Assembly: GCA_038046785.1 (NCBI GenBank)
Contig: JBBSVM010000002.1
Span: 1 to 64,000 of the forward strand
Reading direction: 5' to 3'
Source of the DNA: JAHFTW01 sp038046785
Lineage (GTDB): Archaea > Thermoplasmatota > E2 > JACPAO01 > JAHFTW01
DNA: 64,000 nucleotides
Part shown: positions 50,823 through 58,397 of the stretch, one piece after another
How the letters are laid out: the number at the start of each line of letters is the position of its first letter
How positions within the stretch are numbered: the first letter of the stretch is position 1
Program-made: the position numbers and the translations under genes
The notes under the pieces: generated by a model
The model's input: the letters and a program-made list of their open reading frames with translations, nothing else
What the model was told of the DNA's origin: nothing
Databases searched by the model: none

Positions 50823-51220
50823 TGCCGGTCCTGGACACCAATTTCCTCATCGCACTCGCCCATGGAGACGCGACGGCCCAGGCCGCCCTCGAAGTCGCCC
50901 GGGCCGACGGAGCGCTCTTGGTCCCGGCACAAGCCGCCCTGGAGTTTCTGTCCGGCGCGGCAGACCCCGTTGCGCAGCTGCAAGCCATCCGAGACTCGTT
51001 CGAGTTGGTGCACACCAGCGATGCGCACGTCCTGGAGGGTGCCGCCCTTCGTGCGAAGGCGCGCGCGTCGGGCATCGCGAAACCACACTGGGGCGACATC
51101 CACATCGCCGCGGTTGCCCTGCTCGGTGGGACCTATGTCGTCACCGCCAACAAACGCGACTTCACGACGCTTGGCGTCCCTGCCTGGCATTTTGGACGCG
51201 AAGGTGCGCCCCCGGGCTGA
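50822..51220 (+). CDS. VapC toxin, PIN-domain ribonuclease (paralogue of 41128)
   Basis: A 132-residue PIN protein. VLDTNFLIALAHGD, ALEFLSGAADP and HWGDIHIAAVALLGGTYVVTANKRDF give the acidic active-site set. It aligns with the PIN protein at 41128 (VLDTNFLVAL, VEFLTG), so the two VapBC operons are duplicates placed about 9.7 kb apart at the two ends of the island. TGATG coupling to the antitoxin is the same in both. Confidence 0.87.
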   Translation: MPVLDTNFLIALAHGDATAQAALEVARADGALLVPAQAALEFLSGAADPVAQLQAIRDSFELVHTSDAHVLEGAALRAKARASGIAKPHWGDIHIAAVALLGGTYVVTANKRDFTTLGVPAWHFGREGAPPG

Positions 51221-51398
51221 CAGCATGGTTCACATCGCCGTGGGGCGCCCCATCTGTCGAGGGCGCCCTTTCTGGTCCCACCGAAGCGGGTCCTCGCAGT
51301 CTTCGGTTTCCTCGCAGTGTGGGCCTCTGAGGCGCAAAAAACGGCAGATAAACCTCGCGCAGCAAGGCTAAGAGCGCGGCCTGAGAGAGAAGCGGCCC

Positions 51399-51794
51399 AT
51401 GCGCCCGCCCATCCTGGTCGGAGTCGCCGTCGTCGTGGCGGCCCTGAGCGTCGCCTGGATGATGTCGCTGCGCGCCGGCTCGCGCATGGCGGGAGAGTTC
51501 GAGAGCGAGGAGGCGGGCCCTGTCGCGTCGAGCGTTGCCGCCGACTGGTCCGATGTGACGCTGGAACCCTCGGCGTTGGTGCATGTCTCCTTGGACGGTC
51601 CAGCACGCCTTGTGTCCGAGCCGTTTGCCCCCGGCATCGCCCGTCCCGCATCCGCGGTCGCTCGCCCCATCGCAGACGGCGACGCGTTGGCGCTCTGCAC
51701 GCCCCTCGCCCCCGCCTACGATGTGGTGGTCATCCTGCGCGGCCCCGCCGGAGTCGAGGCGCTGCGCTTCGCTGCGGTGCCGGTCTGCCGTTGA
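51399..51794 (+). CDS. Small membrane-anchored protein of unknown function
   Basis: A 131-residue protein with one N-terminal helix (ILVGVAVVVAALSVAWMMSL) that acts as signal or anchor. The rest is a small extracytoplasmic domain of strands (VTLEPSALVHVSLDGPARL, YDVVVILRGPAGVEALRFAAV) and two cysteines (residues 100 and 130) that could pair. No family recognised. The 178 bases between the last PIN gene and this start hold no gene I can see. Its stop is six bases from the convergent rhomboid stop. Confidence 0.6.
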   Translation: MRPPILVGVAVVVAALSVAWMMSLRAGSRMAGEFESEEAGPVASSVAADWSDVTLEPSALVHVSLDGPARLVSEPFAPGIARPASAVARPIADGDALALCTPLAPAYDVVVILRGPAGVEALRFAAVPVCR

Positions 51795-51800
51795 CCGGTC

Positions 51801-52562
51801 CTACTCGCGCACCAAGCGCACGCCGCGCCGACGCCAATCGGCGCGCATCCAGAGGCCGTAGCCAAGACCGAGCGCCATCCCTGCAAGGTGAGCGTAGTTG
51901 CCGATGCGGCTGGCCGGATTGAAGGCGCCAAGGACGTCGAGGGCGGCGTAGCCAATGCCAGCAATCCAGAAGGGCACCGGGACGATGCCGTACACCAGAA
52001 GTTTCTCGTTCGGCATCAAGACCATGAGGAGGCCAAACAGCAGCATGAGGGCACCCGAGGCGCCCAGCGCCCCGCCGCCGTTGCCAAACGCTGCCGAGAG
52101 CTCGACCTGGAGAACGCCAGAAAGGGCTCCGCCCAGGAAAAACAGCAGCAGGAACCGGCGCGTCCCGACGAGCCGTTCGACGCTGGGGCCAAAAAAGAAC
52201 AGCGTCACGCCGTTGAACAGCAGATGCGTGAAGCCACCGGTGTCGTGCGCGACGGTGCTGGTGATGAGCGTCCATGGGCGCCAAAGGACGTCCGTGTTGA
52301 TGACGAAGGTCCACTGATGCAGGAAGACCGGCTCGCCGCGAAACACGCCGACGCCAAACGGCAACTCCGTCGCTCCCGCCTGGAGTTGTGCGATGGCGGA
52401 GCGCACGAGGGAGAGTTCGAGCTGCTGCACCAGCCAGACCCCCACGATGATGCCAAGCAGGGCGTACGTGCCCTCCGGCCGCCACGGTCGGCTGGCGACG
52501 GCGTGGTGGGGCTGCGGCCGACCCGCATCGCCCTGTTCCCAGACGCGCTCATGGATGGCCAC
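51801..52562 (-). CDS. Rhomboid-family intramembrane serine protease
   Basis: About 253 residues from the GTG at 52562; the frame is open further to 52634. Six helices. HLLFNGVTLFFFG is the rhomboid H-x3-N helix, LGASG holds the catalytic Ser169, and YAHLAGMALGLGYG the catalytic His225. A WRPWTLITSTVAHD loop 1 motif (WR) is also typical. It cleaves membrane proteins within the bilayer; the substrate is unknown. The N-terminal 25 residues are cytoplasmic and polar. Confidence 0.9.
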   Translation of the reverse strand: MAIHERVWEQGDAGRPQPHHAVASRPWRPEGTYALLGIIVGVWLVQQLELSLVRSAIAQLQAGATELPFGVGVFRGEPVFLHQWTFVINTDVLWRPWTLITSTVAHDTGGFTHLLFNGVTLFFFGPSVERLVGTRRFLLLFFLGGALSGVLQVELSAAFGNGGGALGASGALMLLFGLLMVLMPNEKLLVYGIVPVPFWIAGIGYAALDVLGAFNPASRIGNYAHLAGMALGLGYGLWMRADWRRRGVRLVRE

Positions 52563-52642
52563 GATGATGCCAGGCCCCGCTCTGTCAAAGCGGTGGCGGT
52601 CTGCCGACAACGCTTTTTCCCCGGCGCCACCCATGGCTTGGC

Positions 52643-52969
52643 GTGGTCGAGGCGCAGTTTCTTCATTTCCCCGCCGACGCGGTGCAGGTGGATCCGGTGC
52701 GCCTCGCCCGCCTGCCGCAGTCGGCGCAGAGGACGTTTGGCGTGGTGCGCGAGGCGGGCCCCCTCACGTCGGCCGAACTTCTCGTGCGCACCGGTCTGCC
52801 CGCGCGCACTCTGCGCTACGCCGTGCGGCGGCTCAAGCAGGAAGGGTTGGTCGATGCGCGCTGCAGCCTGCGCGACTGCCGCACCTGTTATTTTTTCGTC
52901 AGCAAACGCTGCCTCGGCCTCGGCGCCAGCGAGAGCCCGCTGCCAGCCGTCGCGGAACGCCTCATTTGA
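52643..52969 (+). CDS. Winged-helix transcription regulator (MarR-like)
   Basis: A 108-residue protein with one winged helix: QRTFGVVREAGPLTSAELLVRTGLPARTLRYAVRRLKQEGLVDARCSL. A C-terminal cysteine group (CSLRDCRTCYFFVSKRC, four cysteines) may bind metal and make it a metal or redox sensor; that is inference. GTG start. It is divergent from rhomboid and could regulate it or the following acetyltransferase gene. Confidence 0.75.
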   Translation: MVEAQFLHFPADAVQVDPVRLARLPQSAQRTFGVVREAGPLTSAELLVRTGLPARTLRYAVRRLKQEGLVDARCSLRDCRTCYFFVSKRCLGLGASESPLPAVAERLI

Positions 52970-53035
52970 CCTTGATATAGTCGGACGGGCCGCCGTCGCG
53001 AAAGCCGTAAGTAGGAACCAAGCCGACATCAGACG

Positions 53036-53473
53036 GTGCTCGTCGTCGAACCCATTCGCAACGAGGATGTGGATGCGGTGGCGGACCTCGCCGCCCGGAC
53101 CATGAGCGAGCACTACGATCCGGAGTGGCTGGCCGCCCATGCCGCCGGCCGCGGTCCCTTTTGGGTGGCGCGCGATGTCGAGCGCAACGAACTGGTCGGC
53201 TTCGCCTTGGCGGGCCGCAACGGCGCGGAAGGGCATCTGCTTGCCATCGGCGTCGATGCCGCACGGCGCCATCGCGGCATCGGGTCTGCGTTGGTGCGCA
53301 CGGTGCGCAACGATCTCGCCCGCTCCGGCGCCTTTCGGCTGACCCTTGAGGTGCGCGCGGAGGACACCGCGGCGCAGGCGTTCTACTCTCGGCACGGTTT
53401 CGCGCCGGAAGGTTTGGAGGCGGCCGTCTACCGCGACGGCGGCGACGCGGTCAAGATGGCGCGCCCGCTCTGA
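53036..53473 (+). CDS. GNAT-family N-acetyltransferase
   Basis: A 145-residue GNAT enzyme. Motif A is LLAIGVDAARRHRGIGSALV with the acetyl-CoA-binding R-x2-G-x-G/A, preceded by VGFALAG and followed by LTLEVRAEDTAAQAFYSRHGF, the classic motif B. The closest described types are RimI/small-substrate acetyltransferases; the acceptor is unknown. GTG start. Its stop codon lies in the left arm of an 11-base-pair hairpin. Confidence 0.87.
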   Translation: MLVVEPIRNEDVDAVADLAARTMSEHYDPEWLAAHAAGRGPFWVARDVERNELVGFALAGRNGAEGHLLAIGVDAARRHRGIGSALVRTVRNDLARSGAFRLTLEVRAEDTAAQAFYSRHGFAPEGLEAAVYRDGGDAVKMARPL

Positions 53474-53499
53474 AATCTCGGTTCGCTCGATTTCAGAGC
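53467..53499 (+). terminator. Strong hairpin at the end of the acetyltransferase gene
   Basis: A perfect 11-base inverted repeat (GCTCTGAAATC / GATTTCAGAGC) with an 11-base loop that includes the stop codon TGA at 53471-53473. No T run follows, so it may protect the mRNA end rather than stop transcription. The 140 bases after it, up to the UPF0058 stop, contain no gene I can support. Confidence 0.5.
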
Positions 53500-53642
53500 A
53501 ACCGGGGCCCTCGCGCCGAGACCCCTCAGCGTACGGGTCCCTTCGGCCACCCGGACTGTTCGGCGTGCCAACAAGAGAACTCGCGCAGGATGTCGAGCGA
53601 TGGCTACGCCCCTGTGAGGCGCTGCGGCCTCTCCCTGCGACC

Positions 53643-53993
53643 TTAGTGGTGCAGGGCTGCCAGGGCGAAGGCGGGGAGGTTGCGGTCGCGCGCGGCGGCC
53701 GGCATCTCCTCCTCATCCTCGTCGGCGGTGGCCGTGGTGGCCAGCCGCACGAAGCGCTCCTTCAAGCGAGCCTGGTGGTCCGGGTTGCCCTGCATGACGA
53801 CTTGGGACAATCCCTTCCCCAGGTAGAAGACCGCTTTCTTGTGGTCGGTCTTGCTCTTGTGGATGTGCTGCGGGCTGACGGCCAGCGATTCGTATTCGCC
53901 GAACTCGCCCACCAGCGGCAATCCTGCCTCCTCGAAGTATCGCTTCATCTGGCACAGCAAGCTGTGGAGCTGAAGCAGCTCATCCTTGTGCAT
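53643..53993 (-). CDS. UPF0058 family protein
   Basis: A 116-residue soluble protein with MHKDELLQLHSLLCQMKRYFEE, YESLAVSPQHIHKSKTDHKKAVFYLG and LSQVVM, the signature of archaeal UPF0058. The family is restricted to archaea in my knowledge and has no proven function. The C-terminal third (DEDEEEMPAAARD) is acidic and likely disordered. ATG at 53993, about 26 bases from a clear TATA box, so the mRNA is probably leaderless or nearly so. Confidence 0.88.
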   Translation of the reverse strand: MHKDELLQLHSLLCQMKRYFEEAGLPLVGEFGEYESLAVSPQHIHKSKTDHKKAVFYLGKGLSQVVMQGNPDHQARLKERFVRLATTATADEDEEEMPAAARDRNLPAFALAALHH

Positions 53994-54018
53994 CCCATGG
54001 GCCAGAGCGAACCCGTTC

Positions 54019-54028
54019 GATATATATC
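54019..54028 (-). promoter_or_regulatory. TATA box of the UPF0058 gene
   Basis: The palindrome GATATATATC lies 26-35 bases upstream of the UPF0058 ATG on the minus strand, the distance expected for an archaeal TATA box of a near-leaderless mRNA. Confidence 0.65.
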
Positions 54029-54160
54029 TTGGGCCAGAAAAACCAGGAAAGTAACTCTTTTTTGAGTCAGAAATTCAAGAACGGGTGGATTGAACATCCT
54101 CCATCGGAAACAGGAAGAGGGCTGAACAACGTTGATTTTTCAGCCGAAAAAATGAGTTTG

Positions 54161-54185
54161 GAAGAGGGGGAAAAAGAAGGAAAAA
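54161..54185 (-). terminator. T-rich terminator of dnaG
   Basis: On the minus strand, just after the dnaG stop, 25 bases are all T or C with two runs of five T. A six-base stem (GGCTGA/TCAGCC, 54120-54145) lies beyond. This is a normal archaeal terminator position. Confidence 0.65.
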
Positions 54186-54202
54186 TCGGGCTTCGGAACG
54201 GC

Positions 54203-55681
54203 CTACTGAAGGTCGTCGCGTGTGAGGATTTCAACCGCGTCCGGCACTTTCGTGACGTTGCCCATCTTGACGCCGACGACGGTGGCGATCTTCTTCTCGG
54301 AGGCGATGTCGAGGAGGCGCTGCGTGATGACGCCGTCGAAGACAACCGCCTTGACGCCGCCCTCGGAGCCCTTCAGGTTGTCCGCCAGCTCGCGCACAGC
54401 CACGTCGCCCTGGAGGACGCGGCCGGTGTCGTCGAGAAGGGTCGCCTTCAGGGTGCCGGAGAGCTCGCCCAGGATCTGCTTGAACTGAGTGCGCGGGTCG
54501 CCTTCGCGGGGCGGGGAGGGGGCGGCGGGCTCGCTGCGCTCCTCGTCGCGGCGGGGGCGGCGCTCGCCGCGGTCGCGGCTCGGTTCGCGGCCCTCGGGGC
54601 GGTCGCGGGGTTCGCGGCTGCGGCCGTCGTCGCGGCGCTCGCCGTCGCGTCCACCCTCGCGGCGGTCGCTGTCGCGCCCACGGCCGCGGTCGCCGCCGCG
54701 CCGGTCGCCGTCGCGTCCACCGCGGCGGTCGTCACGGGCAGGAGCGCGCTCGGAGCGCTCGCGGCTCGGCTCCTCGGTCGAGGCACCGAATTCGTCGGAG
54801 CCGTCGCGGGGAGCGGGCTTCTTGCCGGAGGATTCCGGGCGGTTGATGGCGATGCCCATCTGGCTGACGAACTGCTCGGCGGTGAGCTTGTTCTTGAGGC
54901 ACTTCATGACGAGCTTGTGGGGGAGCTCCTCGACCTCGCGGGTGGCGGGGGCGCGGGCGACGAAGTCCACTTCGCAGCTCTGCAGGATTTCCTTGGCGAT
55001 GAGTTCGCCGCCGCGGTCGCCGTCCACGAAGACGATGGTGGTCTTCTCCTTGGAGAGCTCCTTGACCTCGTCGGGGATGCCCGTGCCTTCGACGGCCAGC
55101 GCGTTCTTGATGCCGCAGCGCAGCAGGTTGAGGACGTCGTTGCGGCCTTCGACCAGGATGACGGAGTCGCTGGAGTCCACGTTGGGGCCGGCGGGGAGCT
55201 TGGTGTTGCGGAACTTGGTGATTTCGGCCACTTGGACGGCGGCGCGCACCTCGTCGGCAATCTTGTCGGAGTTCTGGCCCGACCCTTCGTTGATGGAGGC
55301 GAGCAGCTCCTTGGCGCGGTCCGCCACTTGGCGGCGGCGCGCGTCGCGGGTGTCCTCGATGGAGAGCACCTTGACAATCGCCTTGGCGGGGCCGATGCGG
55401 TCGATGGTCTCGAGGCCGGCGGCCAGGATGGCGGACTCGACCTTGTCGAGCGCCGAGGGGAGGACGATGGTGCCGGTGGTCTTGCCGCCGCGCGTCTCGA
55501 TGTCGACCTCGACGCGGCCGATGCGGGCCGATTTCTGCAGGTCGCGCATGTCGAGTTCGCTGCCGAGCAGGCCTTCGGTTTGGCCGAAGACGGCACCGAT
55601 GATGTCCGGTTTCTCAACGACCCCGTCCGCTTGGACGGAGGCTTTGATCAGGTATTTCGTTGTGCTTGGATCGATAACCAT
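54203..55681 (-). CDS. dnaG: Archaeal DnaG-like primase
   Basis: A 492-residue archaeal DnaG. The N-terminal domain (TTKYLIKASVQADGVVEKPDIIGAVFGQTEGLLG) is diagnostic. The TOPRIM fold has E178 (VILVEGRNDV) and the D220-x-D222 pair (VFVDGDRGG). Residues about 300-400 are a linker dominated by R, D and G, longer and more charged than in most relatives. The last 90 residues form the conserved C-terminal domain (FKQILGELSGTLKATLLD). In archaea DnaG is a primase and also associates with the exosome. ATG at 55681 gives the usual MVIDPSTTKY start. Confidence 0.95.
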   Translation of the reverse strand: MVIDPSTTKYLIKASVQADGVVEKPDIIGAVFGQTEGLLGSELDMRDLQKSARIGRVEVDIETRGGKTTGTIVLPSALDKVESAILAAGLETIDRIGPAKAIVKVLSIEDTRDARRRQVADRAKELLASINEGSGQNSDKIADEVRAAVQVAEITKFRNTKLPAGPNVDSSDSVILVEGRNDVLNLLRCGIKNALAVEGTGIPDEVKELSKEKTTIVFVDGDRGGELIAKEILQSCEVDFVARAPATREVEELPHKLVMKCLKNKLTAEQFVSQMGIAINRPESSGKKPAPRDGSDEFGASTEEPSRERSERAPARDDRRGGRDGDRRGGDRGRGRDSDRREGGRDGERRDDGRSREPRDRPEGREPSRDRGERRPRRDEERSEPAAPSPPREGDPRTQFKQILGELSGTLKATLLDDTGRVLQGDVAVRELADNLKGSEGGVKAVVFDGVITQRLLDIASEKKIATVVGVKMGNVTKVPDAVEILTRDDLQ

Positions 55682-55858
55682 GAGGGTGGTTCCTGGAGGC
55701 GGACCCCGGCTCACGCAGGCGGCGCGAGGCCGCGAGTCAGACGCCCCCGGATTCCAGGGTCGCGTCGAAGGTGCCGGCAAAGCCAGCGATGAACGTGAAA
55801 GGTCAGGCGGGTGCCCAAGGCACCAGGGCCGTCTCCGTTTCAACGAGGGCAACCTGGG

Positions 55859-57313
55859 CTATTTGATGGTTTTGGGAGGGGTTGGACGGGGGCGGGCCGG
55901 CGACGCCTTCGTCGGAGCAGGCGTTTGCTCCGGTTTGGGTTGATTGGGTTGAGATGAGGCCTTCGCTGGACTCTTGGAGGGGGCGGTCCGGGACGGGGTG
56001 GCGGGCGATGCCGCGGCCTTGGAGGGGGTGCGGGCGGGGCTGGGCAGTGGCGTTGCGCGCTGGACGACGGGTGCCTCGCGCTGGACCGCTTGGGCGGCCT
56101 GCAGGTGGTGCGGCGCGGTCGTCGATGAAGCACCGGTGCGCGCGTCATCCACGCCCAGGCTGCGCTCCACCTCTTCCTCGATGCGGCGCGCTTGCGCCTC
56201 GCTCAACCCGAGCTGGTCGCGCAGGCTGCGCAGGAACGCCCATTCGCGGTCGCTGACGTTGCCGTCGCGCAGGATGTGGGTGGCCTGGGCATGGTAGATG
56301 TCGGCCGCGCGGTTGGAGGGGGCGTCCTCCTCTTTGGGAAGCAGCCGGTCGGAGACTTTGTTGGAGAGCATCTCGATGGGCTTGAACAGGACGAGACCGG
56401 TGATGCCAGACAGCAGGAAGGAGCCGTAGTCGCCAGCGAACGAGAAGAGCTGCCCTTGCAGGACGACGTTCTCGACGAACTGCGTGAGCAGGAAGGCCAC
56501 GACGAGGAGGAAGCCGACCGCGAACGACTTCACTCCAAACTTGAACTTCGGGCTGATGCCAAGGATGTTGTACTTCAGGATGGCAAACGCGACCAATCCG
56601 GCCGCCAGCAGCTCCAGGACGGGGGAGACAAAGTGCAGCAGGTTGTCCAGCAGCAACGCAAATCGGTCGGGCGCCACCAATCCCGCCACGGGAGCAAGTT
56701 GCAGTCCGGTGATGAGCCAGCCCACCACGAAGGAGGGAAGGAATCCCAGAACGACGTAGAGCGCCTGCGAGCGCTCGATGGGGTCTGAGGAGTGTGTTCG
56801 AGTGCGCAAGATGAGCACCAGCCCAATCGCACTGACCGCCACCCCGAGCAAGTTGAATGCAGTCGCTGCGTGGACGAACAGAGTCCCGTAGCGGATGGGG
56901 TCCACCAGGCGCGCGATGAGCAGCGCCGCCATGAGGAGACTGGGCAGGAACGCGAGGGCGCCCAGGGCCGGGCGGCGCGCGAGCCACGCCACTGGGCGCG
57001 GGAAACTCGCCACGAAGAGGAAAATGAGCGGCAGCATCACAAGGGAGCAGAAGGCGGCTTGAATCACCCAGAAGAGCGCCTTGGGGAAGAGCGGAGCCGC
57101 AGCATGGAAACCGTCCGCGACGGGGGTGAGTCCTTCGCTAATGGACTTGATGCCAGAGAGGAAATAGAGCGCCGCGAAGTGCATGTTGTAGCGGTGCAGC
57201 TTGCCGTGCCGCACGACGACGACGGCGAGGCCCATGAGAACCACGCCCACCAGCACGGGGAGGGCGACGCCGAGAATCTCGAGGGACTCCACGCCTCCGC
57301 GAGCGGTACGCAC
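55859..57313 (-). CDS. Seven-helix membrane sensor-like protein with Pro/Ala/Lys-rich tail
   Basis: A 484-residue protein. Seven or eight helices fill residues 8-330, with a layout like the 7TM input domains of archaeal histidine kinases (LILRTRTHSSDPIERSQALYVVLGFLP, ILKYNILGISPKFKF). There is no kinase domain. A short helical region follows (NVSDREWAFLRSLRDQLGLSEAQARRIEEEVER), then about 95 residues rich in P, A, S, T and K. It may be a membrane sensor with an adaptor tail. Start at the GTG at 57313; a GTG at 57292 is possible. The 177 bases before dnaG hold no gene I can see. Confidence 0.65.
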   Translation of the reverse strand: MRTARGGVESLEILGVALPVLVGVVLMGLAVVVVRHGKLHRYNMHFAALYFLSGIKSISEGLTPVADGFHAAAPLFPKALFWVIQAAFCSLVMLPLIFLFVASFPRPVAWLARRPALGALAFLPSLLMAALLIARLVDPIRYGTLFVHAATAFNLLGVAVSAIGLVLILRTRTHSSDPIERSQALYVVLGFLPSFVVGWLITGLQLAPVAGLVAPDRFALLLDNLLHFVSPVLELLAAGLVAFAILKYNILGISPKFKFGVKSFAVGFLLVVAFLLTQFVENVVLQGQLFSFAGDYGSFLLSGITGLVLFKPIEMLSNKVSDRLLPKEEDAPSNRAADIYHAQATHILRDGNVSDREWAFLRSLRDQLGLSEAQARRIEEEVERSLGVDDARTGASSTTAPHHLQAAQAVQREAPVVQRATPLPSPARTPSKAAASPATPSRTAPSKSPAKASSQPNQPKPEQTPAPTKASPARPRPTPPKTIK

Positions 57314-57375
57314 CGTGAAAGGGTTTGGTCGGCAACAGAGCGTTCGCTACGCGGTGCGTGGGGTGCGACGCCGGC

Positions 57376-58326
57376 TTAGAAGCCCAACGTGATCTTTCCG
57401 CCCTTCTTGATTTGGTCCAGGAGCGTGTCGTTGTGGCGCTCCATGGCACGGGGGTCGGAGACCTTGCTGCGCGCGACCTGGTTGACCTCGCGCACCTCGC
57501 GGCGCTCGGCGTCGAAGGCGGCCTTGCGCTCGCCGCGGATGGCCATGACCTTCTCGCGCATCTCCATGCCCTTGTTGTGGCACTCGTCCGCCTTGGTCTT
57601 GTGGGCGACGAAGGCGGCGTGCTTGGCGTTGGCCTCGGAGACGAGGATGCGGACCTGCTTGACGCCGGCGATGAACGCCTCGTGGTGCGCCTGCGCCTCC
57701 TTCATGGCGGCGGCGACCTTGGCGTGCTCTTCGTCGGCCTTCGCAAAGAGGGCGTCGATGGAGCCGTCGGTCTCCGACATGTCGGCGATGACGGTCTTCT
57801 GGCGGCCCATCTCCTGCTCTTTCGCCTTGAGCTCCTTCCAGGTTTCGGCGATCTTCTCAACGAGGAGGCGCTCCTTGGCAACACTCAGGCTGGTGGTCTG
57901 CTGCTGCTCGACCATGGCCTGCAGGTCGTTGCGCAGCTTGCGCACGGTGAGGGGGAGCGAGCGCTCCATGCCGCCGACCTTGCCTTTTTTCTCCTCAATG
58001 AGCGCCTTGGCCTGGTCTTGGAATTGGTTGCGCAGCTCCTTGTGCGTGCGCATGACCTCGTTGGCGGCGTCGCGGGCCGCCTTGTGGACGTCCAGCTCGG
58101 CGAGCTTGACGCGGCGCGCCTCGTTGAGCTGGTCGCGGTCGGTGCGGGCCGCCTTGGCGAGCTCGTTGTGCTCGTTGCGGGTGTTGAGCAGGTTGTTGAA
58201 TTTGTCCTGCAGGTTGCGCACGTCGGCCTCGGTGAGAGGGACTTCCGGAACGGCCGGCGCGGACGCGGCGGCCGGGGTCTCGGGGGCGGTCGGCGCGGCG
58301 GGCGTGGGGGCGGAAGTCTCGGTCAT
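57376..58326 (-). CDS. Coiled-coil protein (COG1340-like)
   Basis: A 316-residue soluble protein. An Ala/Pro/Thr-rich N-terminus of 30 residues precedes almost continuous heptad-like helix (residues 32-300; RNLQDKFNNLLNTRNEHNELAK, KELKAKEQEMGRQKTVIADMS). The pattern and length match archaeal coiled-coil proteins of COG1340, whose function is not known. The C-terminus ends KKGGKITLGF. ATG at 58326. It lies 62 bases upstream of the membrane sensor-like gene on the same strand. Confidence 0.75.
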   Translation of the reverse strand: MTETSAPTPAAPTAPETPAAASAPAVPEVPLTEADVRNLQDKFNNLLNTRNEHNELAKAARTDRDQLNEARRVKLAELDVHKAARDAANEVMRTHKELRNQFQDQAKALIEEKKGKVGGMERSLPLTVRKLRNDLQAMVEQQQTTSLSVAKERLLVEKIAETWKELKAKEQEMGRQKTVIADMSETDGSIDALFAKADEEHAKVAAAMKEAQAHHEAFIAGVKQVRILVSEANAKHAAFVAHKTKADECHNKGMEMREKVMAIRGERKAAFDAERREVREVNQVARSKVSDPRAMERHNDTLLDQIKKGGKITLGF

Positions 58327-58397
58327 CGTGCGGCCATCTGCCCTTGCGGGCATCCGCGCCGACTCGCCGGTTTGTAAAAAGACTTCGGAGCAGGCCG

